DNA of 64,000 bases from an uncultured Bacteroides sp. (lineage in GTDB: Bacteria; Bacteroidota; Bacteroidia; Bacteroidales; Bacteroidaceae): NCBI GenBank assembly GCA_905203765.1, contig CAJKXC010000001.1:124001-188000 (forward strand), in the 5' to 3' direction. Each line of letters starts with the position of its first letter. The stretch's first letter is position 1. Both the position numbers and the translations under genes were made by a program. Of this stretch, positions 41,942-50,659 are shown in pieces. Under the pieces are notes generated by a model. It was not told where the DNA came from and did not search any database. It worked only from the letters and a program-made list of their open reading frames with translations.

Positions 41942-44104
41942 TCATTTCTTAAGCACTACCGACAGGCCTTCATAGGCTTTGGCGGCATCTATTATCTCGA
42001 GCAGTTTTTCCCAATTCGCTACCGGTTCTACTTTATGATTGAAGCGCTTTTCGGCTTTCACGGTCAGCGTGCCGCTTTCAGAGGTGGCTTGAGCGATGAA
42101 GGCGCCGCATTCGTTTTCCACTTGTATATTCAGCTTTTCCAGTCCTTCGGGGGAGACTTGGCAGCCTTCGGGCAGGCGGACTGTGATGTTCCATCCGTAG
42201 CTGCGGGGCATTTCCCAGTAAATATCTTCTTGTCGCAGGCGTTGTTCACCCTTAAATTCAAGTTGCGAACCTATCAGACGGCCTATGGAAAGGATGAGGT
42301 TAGGACCTGCTTTCTTCACATAACCGTCTATTGAGTAATCCACCTCGTAGGCAAAGGCAGTGCTGTCCGTACGGTTACCGATGCTGAGAAGGCGATAGCC
42401 GATGTCCGTGCCTATTCCTTCGTCCGAATCGTGATAGCCGATGATTTCGCTCCGGTAACGCTCTTTCTCCTGTTCGCGGTCGCGGCGGTAGCTCTCGCGC
42501 AGGTCGGCATGGAATTTCTCTTTGGTTTCGTCAAAGATGGTGGTGGTGATGCCCAGCATACGGCGCAGGGAGTTGTAGAGGTCTTCGTCCAGTACGAGGT
42601 AGGGTTGGAAAGGCTCTTTCAGTGCGCCGGTCATCTCTTCCCGGCGTTTGATGTGTAGCATGGTTTCCTCGATAGAGGCGGTGATGGTGGCTACGTCCCG
42701 GTTCTCTTCGGGCTTGGCGATGGGAAGAGTGAACCGGACATTACCTTCCAGAATGGCGTCTTCACCTTGCAGGTTGGCGGGGATTTCACCGGGGGCGGCG
42801 TAGCAGGCAGGGGGAGTGTAGCACTTTCCATTGGCTTCCAGCCGGATGAACCAAACGGTGTAGTGATAGCTGATGAGTTGGCTGAGGGGGACTTGCCTGT
42901 CCTTGGTGGTGATGCCTACCTGATGGCTTATGCCGGCTTTCTCCAGAAGGTCGTGCATCAGCAGGATAAAGCTGGCGGGGGTGTAGTCTGCGCCGCTTTC
43001 CATATACCGGTAGTAGCAGTATTGATAGAGGTAGTCCATGAGCTTCTCGTCGCTCCATCCTTCGGCTTGGCGGGCTTTGAGGGCTTTGGCTATTTCGTTT
43101 TTCCGTCCGCTGCGCAGGCCGGACCAGTTGGTGCCGGGAGCTCTCATGGCGGCGCGGGTGTCTTCGACAATCAGTTGCGGGTTGGGGTTGGCATGCAGTC
43201 CTTGCCGGCGGACGCTGGGGGGCATCCAGGCGTATGGAGTCTTGCTGTTGTAAATGAACATCTGAATCATGGGCATCTGTCGGGCGGCGTTGTACCACAG
43301 ACCGGGGATGGGATGCCTGGGGGTGATGGTCCGCAGGTCGAGGATGTGGTTTCCTTCGCTGTCGGTGCTTTGGTCAAAGTCGGGAGCGCCGTTGAGGCAG
43401 CGGTAGAAGGTGCTCAACTTAGGGTCTATTTCGCAATGTATGGAGTAGGTGAGCAAGGGATATTGTTCCTTGAAGTAGAAACTGAAAGGTTCCAGGTTCT
43501 GGTCATTCAGGGTGGCGTATTTGGCGAAGAAAACGTCGATGATATCGCCTATCTCCAGTCCGGGAACGGCTACCTTTTGCCACTTCTCCAGGATGTTGCC
43601 CCGGCTTCGTGCCTGGCGGCTCTCGTCGGTTTCCAGGAATTCTTCGGGGTCTACTTCCTTGATGGTTCCGTCGGGCTTGAAGATGCGTATGCCCAGCACC
43701 CGCTGTTGTTCGTTGCGGGTGTAGCGTTTCTTTTCTTGTGAAAGAAAACTGTATTCCGACATCTCTTCCAGGGCGCTTTGGCTATTGATGTAGACCAGTT
43801 GGCGGAAGATGCCGCGGCAGGTAATCTGCTGCTTGGTCAGCCCTGTTCCCCACCAGTCGAGTTTGGTTTTCCGCGTTACTTCCAGGCGGTCGTGTGCGGC
43901 AAGGATAACGGCGGGGGCGCTCTTATATTTTTCGGGTATGGCTATGTTGTCGAAGCCGGGGAGCTCCATCGCCCATACTTCATTGCGCAGTTCACGGGCG
44001 AAGGCGGCATATTTCTCGTCTTCTTTCTGGGCGCTTACGGTCGAAGCGAAAAGTAAGAATAGGAGTAGGTGTACTGCTTTCAGGGAGTGATGTGTTGCTT
44101 TCAT
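41942..44104 (-). CDS. DUF3857 exported protein with degenerate transglutaminase-like domain
   Basis: 720 residues, signal peptide 1-25 (...FASTVSAQK). N-terminal DUF3857 domain, then a transglutaminase-like fold. Where active members have GDCK with the catalytic Cys, this one has SGADYTPASFILLMHDLLEK, and the Asp position reads CYTPPACY, so the Cys-His-Asp triad looks lost. Probably a periplasmic structural or binding protein. It starts 2 bases after the stop of the upstream DUF3857 gene, which has an intact triad; the two are translationally close and likely work as a pair. Confidence 0.8.
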   Translation of the reverse strand: MKATHHSLKAVHLLLFLLFASTVSAQKEDEKYAAFARELRNEVWAMELPGFDNIAIPEKYKSAPAVILAAHDRLEVTRKTKLDWWGTGLTKQQITCRGIFRQLVYINSQSALEEMSEYSFLSQEKKRYTRNEQQRVLGIRIFKPDGTIKEVDPEEFLETDESRQARSRGNILEKWQKVAVPGLEIGDIIDVFFAKYATLNDQNLEPFSFYFKEQYPLLTYSIHCEIDPKLSTFYRCLNGAPDFDQSTDSEGNHILDLRTITPRHPIPGLWYNAARQMPMIQMFIYNSKTPYAWMPPSVRRQGLHANPNPQLIVEDTRAAMRAPGTNWSGLRSGRKNEIAKALKARQAEGWSDEKLMDYLYQYCYYRYMESGADYTPASFILLMHDLLEKAGISHQVGITTKDRQVPLSQLISYHYTVWFIRLEANGKCYTPPACYAAPGEIPANLQGEDAILEGNVRFTLPIAKPEENRDVATITASIEETMLHIKRREEMTGALKEPFQPYLVLDEDLYNSLRRMLGITTTIFDETKEKFHADLRESYRRDREQEKERYRSEIIGYHDSDEGIGTDIGYRLLSIGNRTDSTAFAYEVDYSIDGYVKKAGPNLILSIGRLIGSQLEFKGEQRLRQEDIYWEMPRSYGWNITVRLPEGCQVSPEGLEKLNIQVENECGAFIAQATSESGTLTVKAEKRFNHKVEPVANWEKLLEIIDAAKAYEGLSVVLKK

Positions 44105-44106
44105 GG

Positions 44107-45816
44107 TTATTTGATTATGATTTGTTCTTCACAAGCCTTCTTCCAGCGGCGCAGAGCATCGTTCCAGACAGGAATCACCGCCAGTGGAATGTGCCTTTTG
44201 CGTATCTCCATTACCTTGCGGAAGAGGATACAGCCTGCTTCTACGCGGTAAGTACAACTTAGTAATCCTTGTTCCGTATCGATATGGAAGTCCGGCGGCA
44301 GATAGGAGACGGTTCGTCCTTGCGGAATGTCTATCTCCACTTCACGGACGATGTGACATCGCCACGGCAACAGATAATCATGCTGGCGGCGGGTGGTATC
44401 TATGGACTGGGCAAAGAAGTCATCGTGCGGGTCGGGTTCGAGGTAGAGTTCCCCGTCGGAAAACTGCACGGCGGTGGTGTTCACTACCTTGTCCGGATAC
44501 TTTTTGGACTGGCTGAGGTAGGGACTGAGCAGCAGTTCCTGATGCTCGCCGGTACAGGTGCGGGTGGCGATGCCTTCCAGTGCCGGTGCATCGGTCAGGT
44601 GATAATGGTAATGCAGGCTATCGGTAGCAGTAGGGTTTTCCGGTCGGGGAAGGGTCTGCACAAGGCAGTCCGTTCCGTCCTCTACCAGTGCTTTTCGCCC
44701 TTGTATCTCCTGCGGGATGGTTTCCGGCGAAATGTAGCGGTGGGTAGCATCCAGGCAATAGGTTTGTCCTTGATAGAAAAGCAGGCAGACGGCATGGTTG
44801 ATAGTGGCAAGCGTAGGCACTTCGTCGGGGGAGTAGGCGATGTCGTCTGTGCCGATGTAAGCCATCCGGGCATCGAAGCCTTGTGCCTGGAGAAGGGTAC
44901 GCAGCAGCAGGGCCATGCCTTTGCAGTCGCCGTAACGCTTGCGCAGCACTTCGGCAGGGCGGTCGGGTTGATGTCCGGCAAGTCCGCTTTCGAAGGCTAT
45001 GTAGCGGATGTTCTGCTGCACGTAAGAGTAGGTGCGGCGTATCTTTTCCATCTCGGTGGAGCATCCGGCGGTGATTTCCGCCAGCAATGTTTCAGCTTGG
45101 GGCAGGGTGCAATCTACTTCTGCCAACCCATTCAGCCAGCGGTACATATCTTGTGTATCAGTAAAAGACCCCGTTATCAGCAGATGCGGGTAGAGGTAAC
45201 TGCTACCGGGAGCGTTTTCCTCTTTCTTCATGGCAGGCAGCGCCTTCAAGGTGTAAACGAAGAGGGAATCTCCTTCCTTGTTCACACTCTTCTCGCACCG
45301 GATACCGTGAGGGAAATTCTTCTCCATCAACCGGAACCGGGAGAGGGAAGCGGGGATGGTGACTGAAATACGCTTCTCACGGATAAAGTACTCTTCGGGA
45401 AAGTAGATGCGTGTAAAGTAGCGCAGGTCGCGGAAGGTACGATTGAACTCCACGCTTGCCTTCTTGCCTTGCCTGTCCAGGGAGAGGTTGAAGTAGCAGA
45501 TGCGGGTATCGTCGAAGAATACGTTCTCCGGCGTGGCATTCTGATGGATGGCTTTGGGAGCAAAGATGCCTTTGGTTTTGGCATTGTCCAGGGAGATGAA
45601 TTCGCCGTAGCAGACGTAAGGCTGTATATCGGCACTCATGCGCAGGGCTTCATATTCGGTTTTCAGGGTGTTGCGGACTACGGCATTTCCCCCTTCTTCC
45701 ATAAAAACATAGCTGTCTTCACAGCTATTGATAACGACGTTGTCGTCCATCGTCTGGCTGTGAAGGCAGCTTGCTATTAAACAGAAAAGTATGAGTGCGC
45801 GAAATCTCTTCCTCAT
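44107..45816 (-). CDS. DUF3857/transglutaminase-like exported protein, triad intact
   Basis: 569 residues, signal peptide 1-20. The transglutaminase-like domain keeps Cys298 (RYGDCKGMALLLRTLL), His341 (ATINHAVCLLF) and Asp356 (YCLDATHRY), so it could be a cysteine peptidase or transamidase in the periplasm. Substrate unknown. It follows nadB by 21 bases on the same strand and precedes the 720-residue relative by 2, so nadB and both DUF3857 genes may share a transcript, although a functional link with NAD synthesis is not apparent. Confidence 0.85.
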   Translation of the reverse strand: MRKRFRALILFCLIASCLHSQTMDDNVVINSCEDSYVFMEEGGNAVVRNTLKTEYEALRMSADIQPYVCYGEFISLDNAKTKGIFAPKAIHQNATPENVFFDDTRICYFNLSLDRQGKKASVEFNRTFRDLRYFTRIYFPEEYFIREKRISVTIPASLSRFRLMEKNFPHGIRCEKSVNKEGDSLFVYTLKALPAMKKEENAPGSSYLYPHLLITGSFTDTQDMYRWLNGLAEVDCTLPQAETLLAEITAGCSTEMEKIRRTYSYVQQNIRYIAFESGLAGHQPDRPAEVLRKRYGDCKGMALLLRTLLQAQGFDARMAYIGTDDIAYSPDEVPTLATINHAVCLLFYQGQTYCLDATHRYISPETIPQEIQGRKALVEDGTDCLVQTLPRPENPTATDSLHYHYHLTDAPALEGIATRTCTGEHQELLLSPYLSQSKKYPDKVVNTTAVQFSDGELYLEPDPHDDFFAQSIDTTRRQHDYLLPWRCHIVREVEIDIPQGRTVSYLPPDFHIDTEQGLLSCTYRVEAGCILFRKVMEIRKRHIPLAVIPVWNDALRRWKKACEEQIIIK

Positions 45817-45837
45817 GCTTTCGGGTTGTTTGGTGTG

Positions 45838-47409
45838 TTACTTCTTCGCGTGCGGATAATCTATTGTGTAGTGCAATCCGCGGCTCTCCTTGCGTTCCAT
45901 GGCTTGGCGGGTAATCAGATAGCCCACATTAATCATGTTGCGCAGTTCGCAAAGTTCGCGGGTGGCCTTGCTGCTCTTGAAGAGTTTCTCAGTCTCCTCG
46001 TAGATAATGTCGAGGCGGTTCCAGGCGCGCGTCAGACGGGTGTCGCTGCGGACGATGCCGACGTAGGCTTCCATAATCTGGTTCACTTCCTTCATGCTTT
46101 GCGTGATGAGCACACGCTCTTCGTTGGAGATGGTTCCTTCGTCGTTCCATTCGGGAATATCCTCGTTGAATTCGTATCGGTCGAGTACGCTCAGGGCATG
46201 CTTGGCGGCGGAATCGGCATAGACCACGGCTTCAATCAATGAGTTCGAAGCCAGGCGGTTTCCGCCATGCAGCCCGGTGCAGGAGCACTCGCCGATGGCA
46301 TACAGGCGGCGGATGCTGCTCTGCCCGTCCAAATCCACCTTGATACCGCCGCAGAGATAGTGGGCTGCAGGGGCTACGGGGATATAATCTTTCGTGATGT
46401 CGATACCTATCGAGAGGCATTTCTTGTAGATATTGGGGAAGTGCTTCTTGGTTTCTTCGGGGTCTTTGTGGGTGACGTCCAGATAGACATGGTCGTCACC
46501 GCGTTGCTTCATCTCGTTGTCGATGGCACGCGCCACGATGTCGCGCGGGGCGAGTGAGAGGCGCGGGTCGTACTTCTGCATAAACTCCTTGCCGTCCATC
46601 GTACGAAGCACACCGCCGTAGCCGCGCATCGCTTCGGTGATGAGGAAGCAGGGGCGGTCGCCCGGGTGGAAGAGGGCGGTGGGGTGGAACTGGATGAACT
46701 CCATGTCCTTCACCGCGCCTTTGGCACGGTACACCATTGCAATGCCGTCGCCGGTGGCAACCAGCGGATTGGTGGTGTTGCGGTACACTGCTTCGCAGCC
46801 GCCCGTAGCCATGATGGTCAGTTTGGAGAGGAAGGTGTCTACCTCGCCGGTGGCTTCGTTCAGCACGTAAGCGCCGTAGCACTTGATGCCCGGAGTGTAG
46901 CGGGTGACGATGATGCCCAGATGGTGCTGGGTGATGATTTCTACGGCATAGAAATTGGTAAATACCGTGATGTTGGGATGCTGTTTCACAGCTTCGATCA
47001 GGCTGGTTTGTATCTCTGCACCCGTATTGTCCTGGTGGTGCAGGATGCGGAACTCGGAGTGTCCGCCTTCCTTGTGCAGGTCGAATTCTCCGCTTTCTTT
47101 CTTGTCGAAGTTCACTCCCCAGTTGATGAGTTCGTTTATCTGCTTGGGGGCGTTGCGCACTACTTTCTCCACGGCTTCGCGGTCGCTGATCCAGTCGCCG
47201 GCAATCATGGTGTCTTCTATATGTTTTTCAAAATTGTCTACTTTCAGATTGGTGACTGAGGCGATACCACCTTGTGCAAAGTAGGTGTTTGACTCTTCCA
47301 GACCTGCCTTGCAGATGAGGGCTACTGTTCCTTTATGCGCCACTTTGAGCGCAAAACTCATACCGGCAATTCCAGAGCCGATAACGAGAAAATCGAACTT
47401 TCTTACCAT
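45838..47409 (-). CDS. nadB: L-aspartate oxidase
   Basis: 523 residues from ATG 47409 (MVRKFDFLVIGSGIAGMS). FAD-binding motif GSGIAGM at 10-16; active-site region QGGIASV and the GGNRLASNSL block near 386-395 and a helical C-terminal domain. It oxidises aspartate to iminoaspartate, the substrate of NadA, with fumarate or oxygen as acceptor. The longer start at 47433 is rejected because it overlaps a -7 box. First gene before the two DUF3857 genes; divergent from the PH-like protein. Confidence 0.96.
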   Translation of the reverse strand: MVRKFDFLVIGSGIAGMSFALKVAHKGTVALICKAGLEESNTYFAQGGIASVTNLKVDNFEKHIEDTMIAGDWISDREAVEKVVRNAPKQINELINWGVNFDKKESGEFDLHKEGGHSEFRILHHQDNTGAEIQTSLIEAVKQHPNITVFTNFYAVEIITQHHLGIIVTRYTPGIKCYGAYVLNEATGEVDTFLSKLTIMATGGCEAVYRNTTNPLVATGDGIAMVYRAKGAVKDMEFIQFHPTALFHPGDRPCFLITEAMRGYGGVLRTMDGKEFMQKYDPRLSLAPRDIVARAIDNEMKQRGDDHVYLDVTHKDPEETKKHFPNIYKKCLSIGIDITKDYIPVAPAAHYLCGGIKVDLDGQSSIRRLYAIGECSCTGLHGGNRLASNSLIEAVVYADSAAKHALSVLDRYEFNEDIPEWNDEGTISNEERVLITQSMKEVNQIMEAYVGIVRSDTRLTRAWNRLDIIYEETEKLFKSSKATRELCELRNMINVGYLITRQAMERKESRGLHYTIDYPHAKK

Positions 47410-47430
47410 AGGTTTGTATATTTGATGTTG

Positions 47431-47438
47431 CAAAACTA
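47431..47438 (-). promoter_or_regulatory. -7 box of nadB
   Basis: Minus strand TAGTTTTG, 22 bases before ATG 47409. It overlaps the alternative upstream ATG, which therefore cannot be used. Confidence 0.6.
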
Positions 47439-47517
47439 CAAAATAACTACATTCCTTGTGCCATCTGTCCGCATTAATTCGCAGAAATACCTACCTTTAC
47501 CGCAAAAATCTGACATT

Positions 47518-47910
47518 ATGAACCGTATTTTCCATGCCCGCATCGCCGTGGGTCAGTATTTATTCTTGATTATGATAGCCGCCCTGGCTGTTTTCGGGCT
47601 GTGGGAGAAGCATATTCTCGTAGCGGTTATAGCCATGCTTTGGCTGATAGTCTCCATTGAGAGGCTGATTCATACTACTTATACAATCACCCCCGACGGG
47701 AAACTGGTTCTGTTCTTCGGTCGTTTCTCGCGTGGCAAAGAGATTCTGTTGAAAGACATCATTTCCGTAGAGCGCGCTTCTTCCATGCAGATAGGACGGT
47801 TTGCCGTAATGCGCTACGTGCTGGTGAAGTACGGGGCGGGGAAGTGCCTGGCATTGCTTCCGGTGAAGGAAGAAGAGTTTATCCGGTTGCTGGGAGAGAG
47901 AAAAGGATAA
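47518..47910 (+). CDS. Small membrane protein with bacterial PH-like domain
   Basis: 130 residues. Two spans in the first 45 residues (VGQYLFLIMIAALAVFGLW and ILVAVIAMLWLIVSIERLI) are followed by a small beta domain, YTITPDGKLVLFFGRFSRGKEILLKDIISVER, like bacterial PH-domain (YdbT/DUF304-type) proteins. Function unknown; located in the inner membrane. The start is ATG 47518: the longer frame from 47335 runs through the divergent nadB gene and promoter region. A near -7 box (TACCTTTA) is at 47493-47500. Confidence 0.75.
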   Translation: MNRIFHARIAVGQYLFLIMIAALAVFGLWEKHILVAVIAMLWLIVSIERLIHTTYTITPDGKLVLFFGRFSRGKEILLKDIISVERASSMQIGRFAVMRYVLVKYGAGKCLALLPVKEEEFIRLLGERKG

Positions 47911-48000
47911 TATTGAATGTTTTTACACAAAAAAGACAAGGAAAGAGTACAATGACAGAATACTTGTCGTATCTTGCAGGCTTAAACCTGACAAAAGAAG

Positions 48001-48567
48001 ATGGAACACAATTTACAAATCATTCGGGAACAAGAAATAGAGGCTTGCTTGATTGAGTTGAGAGGACAAAAGGTACTGTTGGACCGTGATGTGGCAATAC
48101 TTTATGGAGTGGAGACAAAGCGGGTGAATGAGGCGGTGAAGAACAATCCCGAGAGATTTCCGGAAGGTTATATTATTGAATTGAATAATAGAGAGATACA
48201 ACACTTGCGGTCGAAATTTTCGACCACAAAGTTGTCTCCTAAGGTGCGCTCTATTCCTAAAGCCTTTACCGAAAAAGGTCTTTATATGCTTGCCACCATT
48301 CTGAAAAGTCCCCGTGCAGTGGCTACCACCCTCGCTATTATCGAATCTTTCGCTCGCCTGCGCGAACTTGCCCGCAATATTGATATTTTGTCATCCGAGC
48401 CGGACGAAGAAAAGCAGAAGAGCTTGATGCAGCGTAGTGGCGAATTGTTGAATGACTTGCTGATGGCTGATGAAGGCGGTGATGTGACTGAAACTGAGTC
48501 TTCTATCGAACTGAACTTGTATGCTCTGAAGATGAAGCGGACAGTAAAGAAAACAAAGAAAGGATAA
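48001..48567 (+). CDS. ORF6N domain protein
   Basis: 188 residues. ORF6N domain over the first 90 residues (IRGQKVLLDRDVAILYGVETKRVNEAVKNN then FPEGYIIELNN) with AFTEKGLYMLATILKSPRA after it, the pattern of phage antirepressor-like DNA-binding proteins; here the residues before 'IELRGQKVLL' are intact. Highly basic tail. Probably DNA-binding; such genes are often phage relics or regulators, but no other phage gene is near. It lies alone between the PH-like gene and the LytTR gene. Confidence 0.88.
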   Translation: MEHNLQIIREQEIEACLIELRGQKVLLDRDVAILYGVETKRVNEAVKNNPERFPEGYIIELNNREIQHLRSKFSTTKLSPKVRSIPKAFTEKGLYMLATILKSPRAVATTLAIIESFARLRELARNIDILSSEPDEEKQKSLMQRSGELLNDLLMADEGGDVTETESSIELNLYALKMKRTVKKTKKG

Positions 48568-48692
48568 TCGGCTTCGCCTTTCTTTCCTTGTTAATAAATA
48601 AATCACGACTATAAACAAAACTTAATTTTAGTTCTTCTCTTTGCAGTCTTTCGGATATGGGCGCGTCCATTCTGCAAAAATAGAGAACAATC

Positions 48693-49439
48693 ATGAACTT
48701 GAATTGCGCCATTTTACATGCAGACATAGAGGTTGCCGGAAAGATAGAAGAATACATCAGCAAGATACCTTTCCTTTCGTTATGCGGGAAATACGCAGAT
48801 CCTCTTGAAGCATTGAAAGATTATTATGAGACGAAAGTAGAAGTTTACTTTGTCGGCATCTACCCCGTAGAAGAAGGGGGGATTGACGGGATGGACTTTT
48901 GCAGGCTGCTGTCCTCGTCTACCCGTGTTATTTTCATTACAGACACCGACCGCCATGCTGCCGAGTGCTTCCGCCTCGATGCTTTGGACTACTTGTCGGG
49001 CGTCGTCAATTTTTCTACCTTTTTCCAGTCAGTGAGCAAGGCTGCACGCTGGTTCTCTTTGCAAGAGGGCGGTGCTGCCGGTCAGAATCCTTCCAAGAGC
49101 CAGGAAGAATCGCCGAAAGTGATTTATGTAAGGTCCGACAGCCGTATTATGCGGCTGGATTTGGAACAGATCAATTATATAGAAGGCTTGGGAGATTATG
49201 TCAAAATCTACTGCAAAGGTTCTTCCAAACCTATCCTGAGCCTGTGCAGCATGAAGTATATGGAAGAGAAACTTCCTGCCAGTGAGTTTATCCGGATACA
49301 CCGTTCTTTTATCGTCCGCCTGTGCAGCATCAGTGCCATAGGACGAGGCTCGGTAGTGATTGAGCAGAAAGATGTACCTATCGGTGATGCGTACCGCGAA
49401 CGGGTGAAGGGATATGTATCGGGGTTGGCGGTGCTGTAA
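48693..49439 (+). CDS. LytTR DNA-binding protein with degenerate receiver
   Basis: 248 residues. C-terminal LytTR domain (about 135-245: YVRSDSRIMRLDLEQINYIEGLGDYVKIY and FIRIHRSFIV). The N-terminal receiver has the fold but not the chemistry: the phospho-acceptor Asp position is Gly55 (VYFVGIYPVEEGGIDG), the acidic pair is reduced (LHADIE), and the conserved Lys is absent (DYLSGVV). It therefore cannot be controlled by a normal phosphorelay. No LytS-type kinase is next to it. Convergent with the outer-membrane protein gene, 8 bases apart. Confidence 0.85.
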   Translation: MNLNCAILHADIEVAGKIEEYISKIPFLSLCGKYADPLEALKDYYETKVEVYFVGIYPVEEGGIDGMDFCRLLSSSTRVIFITDTDRHAAECFRLDALDYLSGVVNFSTFFQSVSKAARWFSLQEGGAAGQNPSKSQEESPKVIYVRSDSRIMRLDLEQINYIEGLGDYVKIYCKGSSKPILSLCSMKYMEEKLPASEFIRIHRSFIVRLCSISAIGRGSVVIEQKDVPIGDAYRERVKGYVSGLAVL

Positions 49440-49447
49440 ATTCCGAT

Positions 49448-50659
49448 TTACTTCAGTTTCGCCTTCGACAACCTCTCCCCGAACGTCAGATTCAGATTCA
49501 GACTGAACCGGCTTTCCTGCATCAGATTGCTGCGCGAGTTTATCTGCTTCCGCCAGGTAGCGCCCAGCGAAAGATAAGAGTACCGGATCGGGAAGCTGGC
49601 TCCGGCGCTGACTTCGAGATACTGCATCTTCCCCCCTTTCAAGTTAATATAAGAATTACTGAATCCTACTCCCCCCATCAGTTCTGTAGAGCGTGGCAGT
49701 CGGGGCTGGGTGATGTAGCTGCCCCCTATGTTCAGCTTATGCTGGTTCTCGTACTTCATGGAAGTGTACGAGGAAGAGTTGCGGCTCCAATCCAGGTAAT
49801 TATAGTCGGCGGTCAGCACCCAGCGCGGGGTGGTTGTGGAGACGCCGGCGCCGAGGTGGGTGGGCAGGTATTGCGTACGGCTGTGATAACCCTTGTCCAC
49901 GCCCTGGCTGGTGGAAGAATTGCTGTAAGTCAGTTTGTTGTCATGGTTGATACGGAAGGAAGGCGCAAACACGACTCCCGCCGCCCACGTCCGTTGCCCG
50001 GTGGCGGCAAATTCGTAATGTACTCCGAAGTCGGCGTAGAAAGCGCGCTTTGAGGATTCGTACTTCACAACGGCGCTTTCCTGCGTCTCGCTCTGTGTTA
50101 CGGTTCCTGCTATCATGCCCAGGTTCACGCCTACGGACCACTGCCGCGTCAGTGCGAAGGCGTTGGTGATGTAGCAACGATACAATCCCCCCGTGCCTTC
50201 GAACAGGGAATAGGTGTACTTGCCGGGCACGCCTTCCACCGCTTCTTCGGTCTGAATGACGTAGCCCACGCTGCTATAAGGCGCCATGCCCGCGATGGCA
50301 TACCAGCGCGGAAGAATGCGGAAACCCATGCTGATGCGGTTGGGATTTCCGGTAGCGTTGGAACTGTGCTCGCTCAGGAAGGAGTAGCGGGCGTATGACG
50401 CCGATGCACCCACGTCGAAGGTGAAGCAAGTGCTGTCCATGCGGGTGATGGCTGCCGGGTTCAGGGTATTCTGAAACCCGATGCGGTTCAGGGCGATGCC
50501 TACGTTGCCCATGCCGGCGTAGCGGCCGCCGTCACTGGCACTGAGTTCGCCTACTCCGTACATGGACGTGGGCAGGTTGGTGGTGTTTTGGGCTATGGCG
50601 GCGGGGCTTGCCAGGCACAGGCTACACAGCAAGAGGGCGGTGGGATAGGAATGTCTCAT
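49448..50659 (-). CDS. Outer-membrane beta-barrel protein beside DUF4270
   Basis: 403 residues. Signal peptide 1-23 (ASPAAIAQN), then an N-terminal plug-like start YGVGELSASDGGRYAGMGNVGIAL, followed by barrel strands to the end (SRFSLNLNLTFGERLSKAKLK). It recalls FadL/PorV-like barrels of Bacteroidetes. Its start overlaps the end of the DUF4270 gene by 4 bases (ATGA type), so the two proteins are translationally coupled and probably form a complex at the outer membrane. Confidence 0.78.
   Translation of the reverse strand: MRHSYPTALLLCSLCLASPAAIAQNTTNLPTSMYGVGELSASDGGRYAGMGNVGIALNRIGFQNTLNPAAITRMDSTCFTFDVGASASYARYSFLSEHSSNATGNPNRISMGFRILPRWYAIAGMAPYSSVGYVIQTEEAVEGVPGKYTYSLFEGTGGLYRCYITNAFALTRQWSVGVNLGMIAGTVTQSETQESAVVKYESSKRAFYADFGVHYEFAATGQRTWAAGVVFAPSFRINHDNKLTYSNSSTSQGVDKGYHSRTQYLPTHLGAGVSTTTPRWVLTADYNYLDWSRNSSSYTSMKYENQHKLNIGGSYITQPRLPRSTELMGGVGFSNSYINLKGGKMQYLEVSAGASFPIRYSYLSLGATWRKQINSRSNLMQESRFSLNLNLTFGERLSKAKLK

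Noticed and set aside
42767..45366. Plus-strand frames of 324 and 365 codons opposite the two DUF3857 genes
   Set aside because: Gly/Val/Ala-rich translations typical of antisense frames; the minus-strand genes have signal peptides and a triad.
47335..47517. N-terminal extension of the PH-like protein
   Set aside because: It runs through the divergent nadB gene and both promoters; the extension has no domain.
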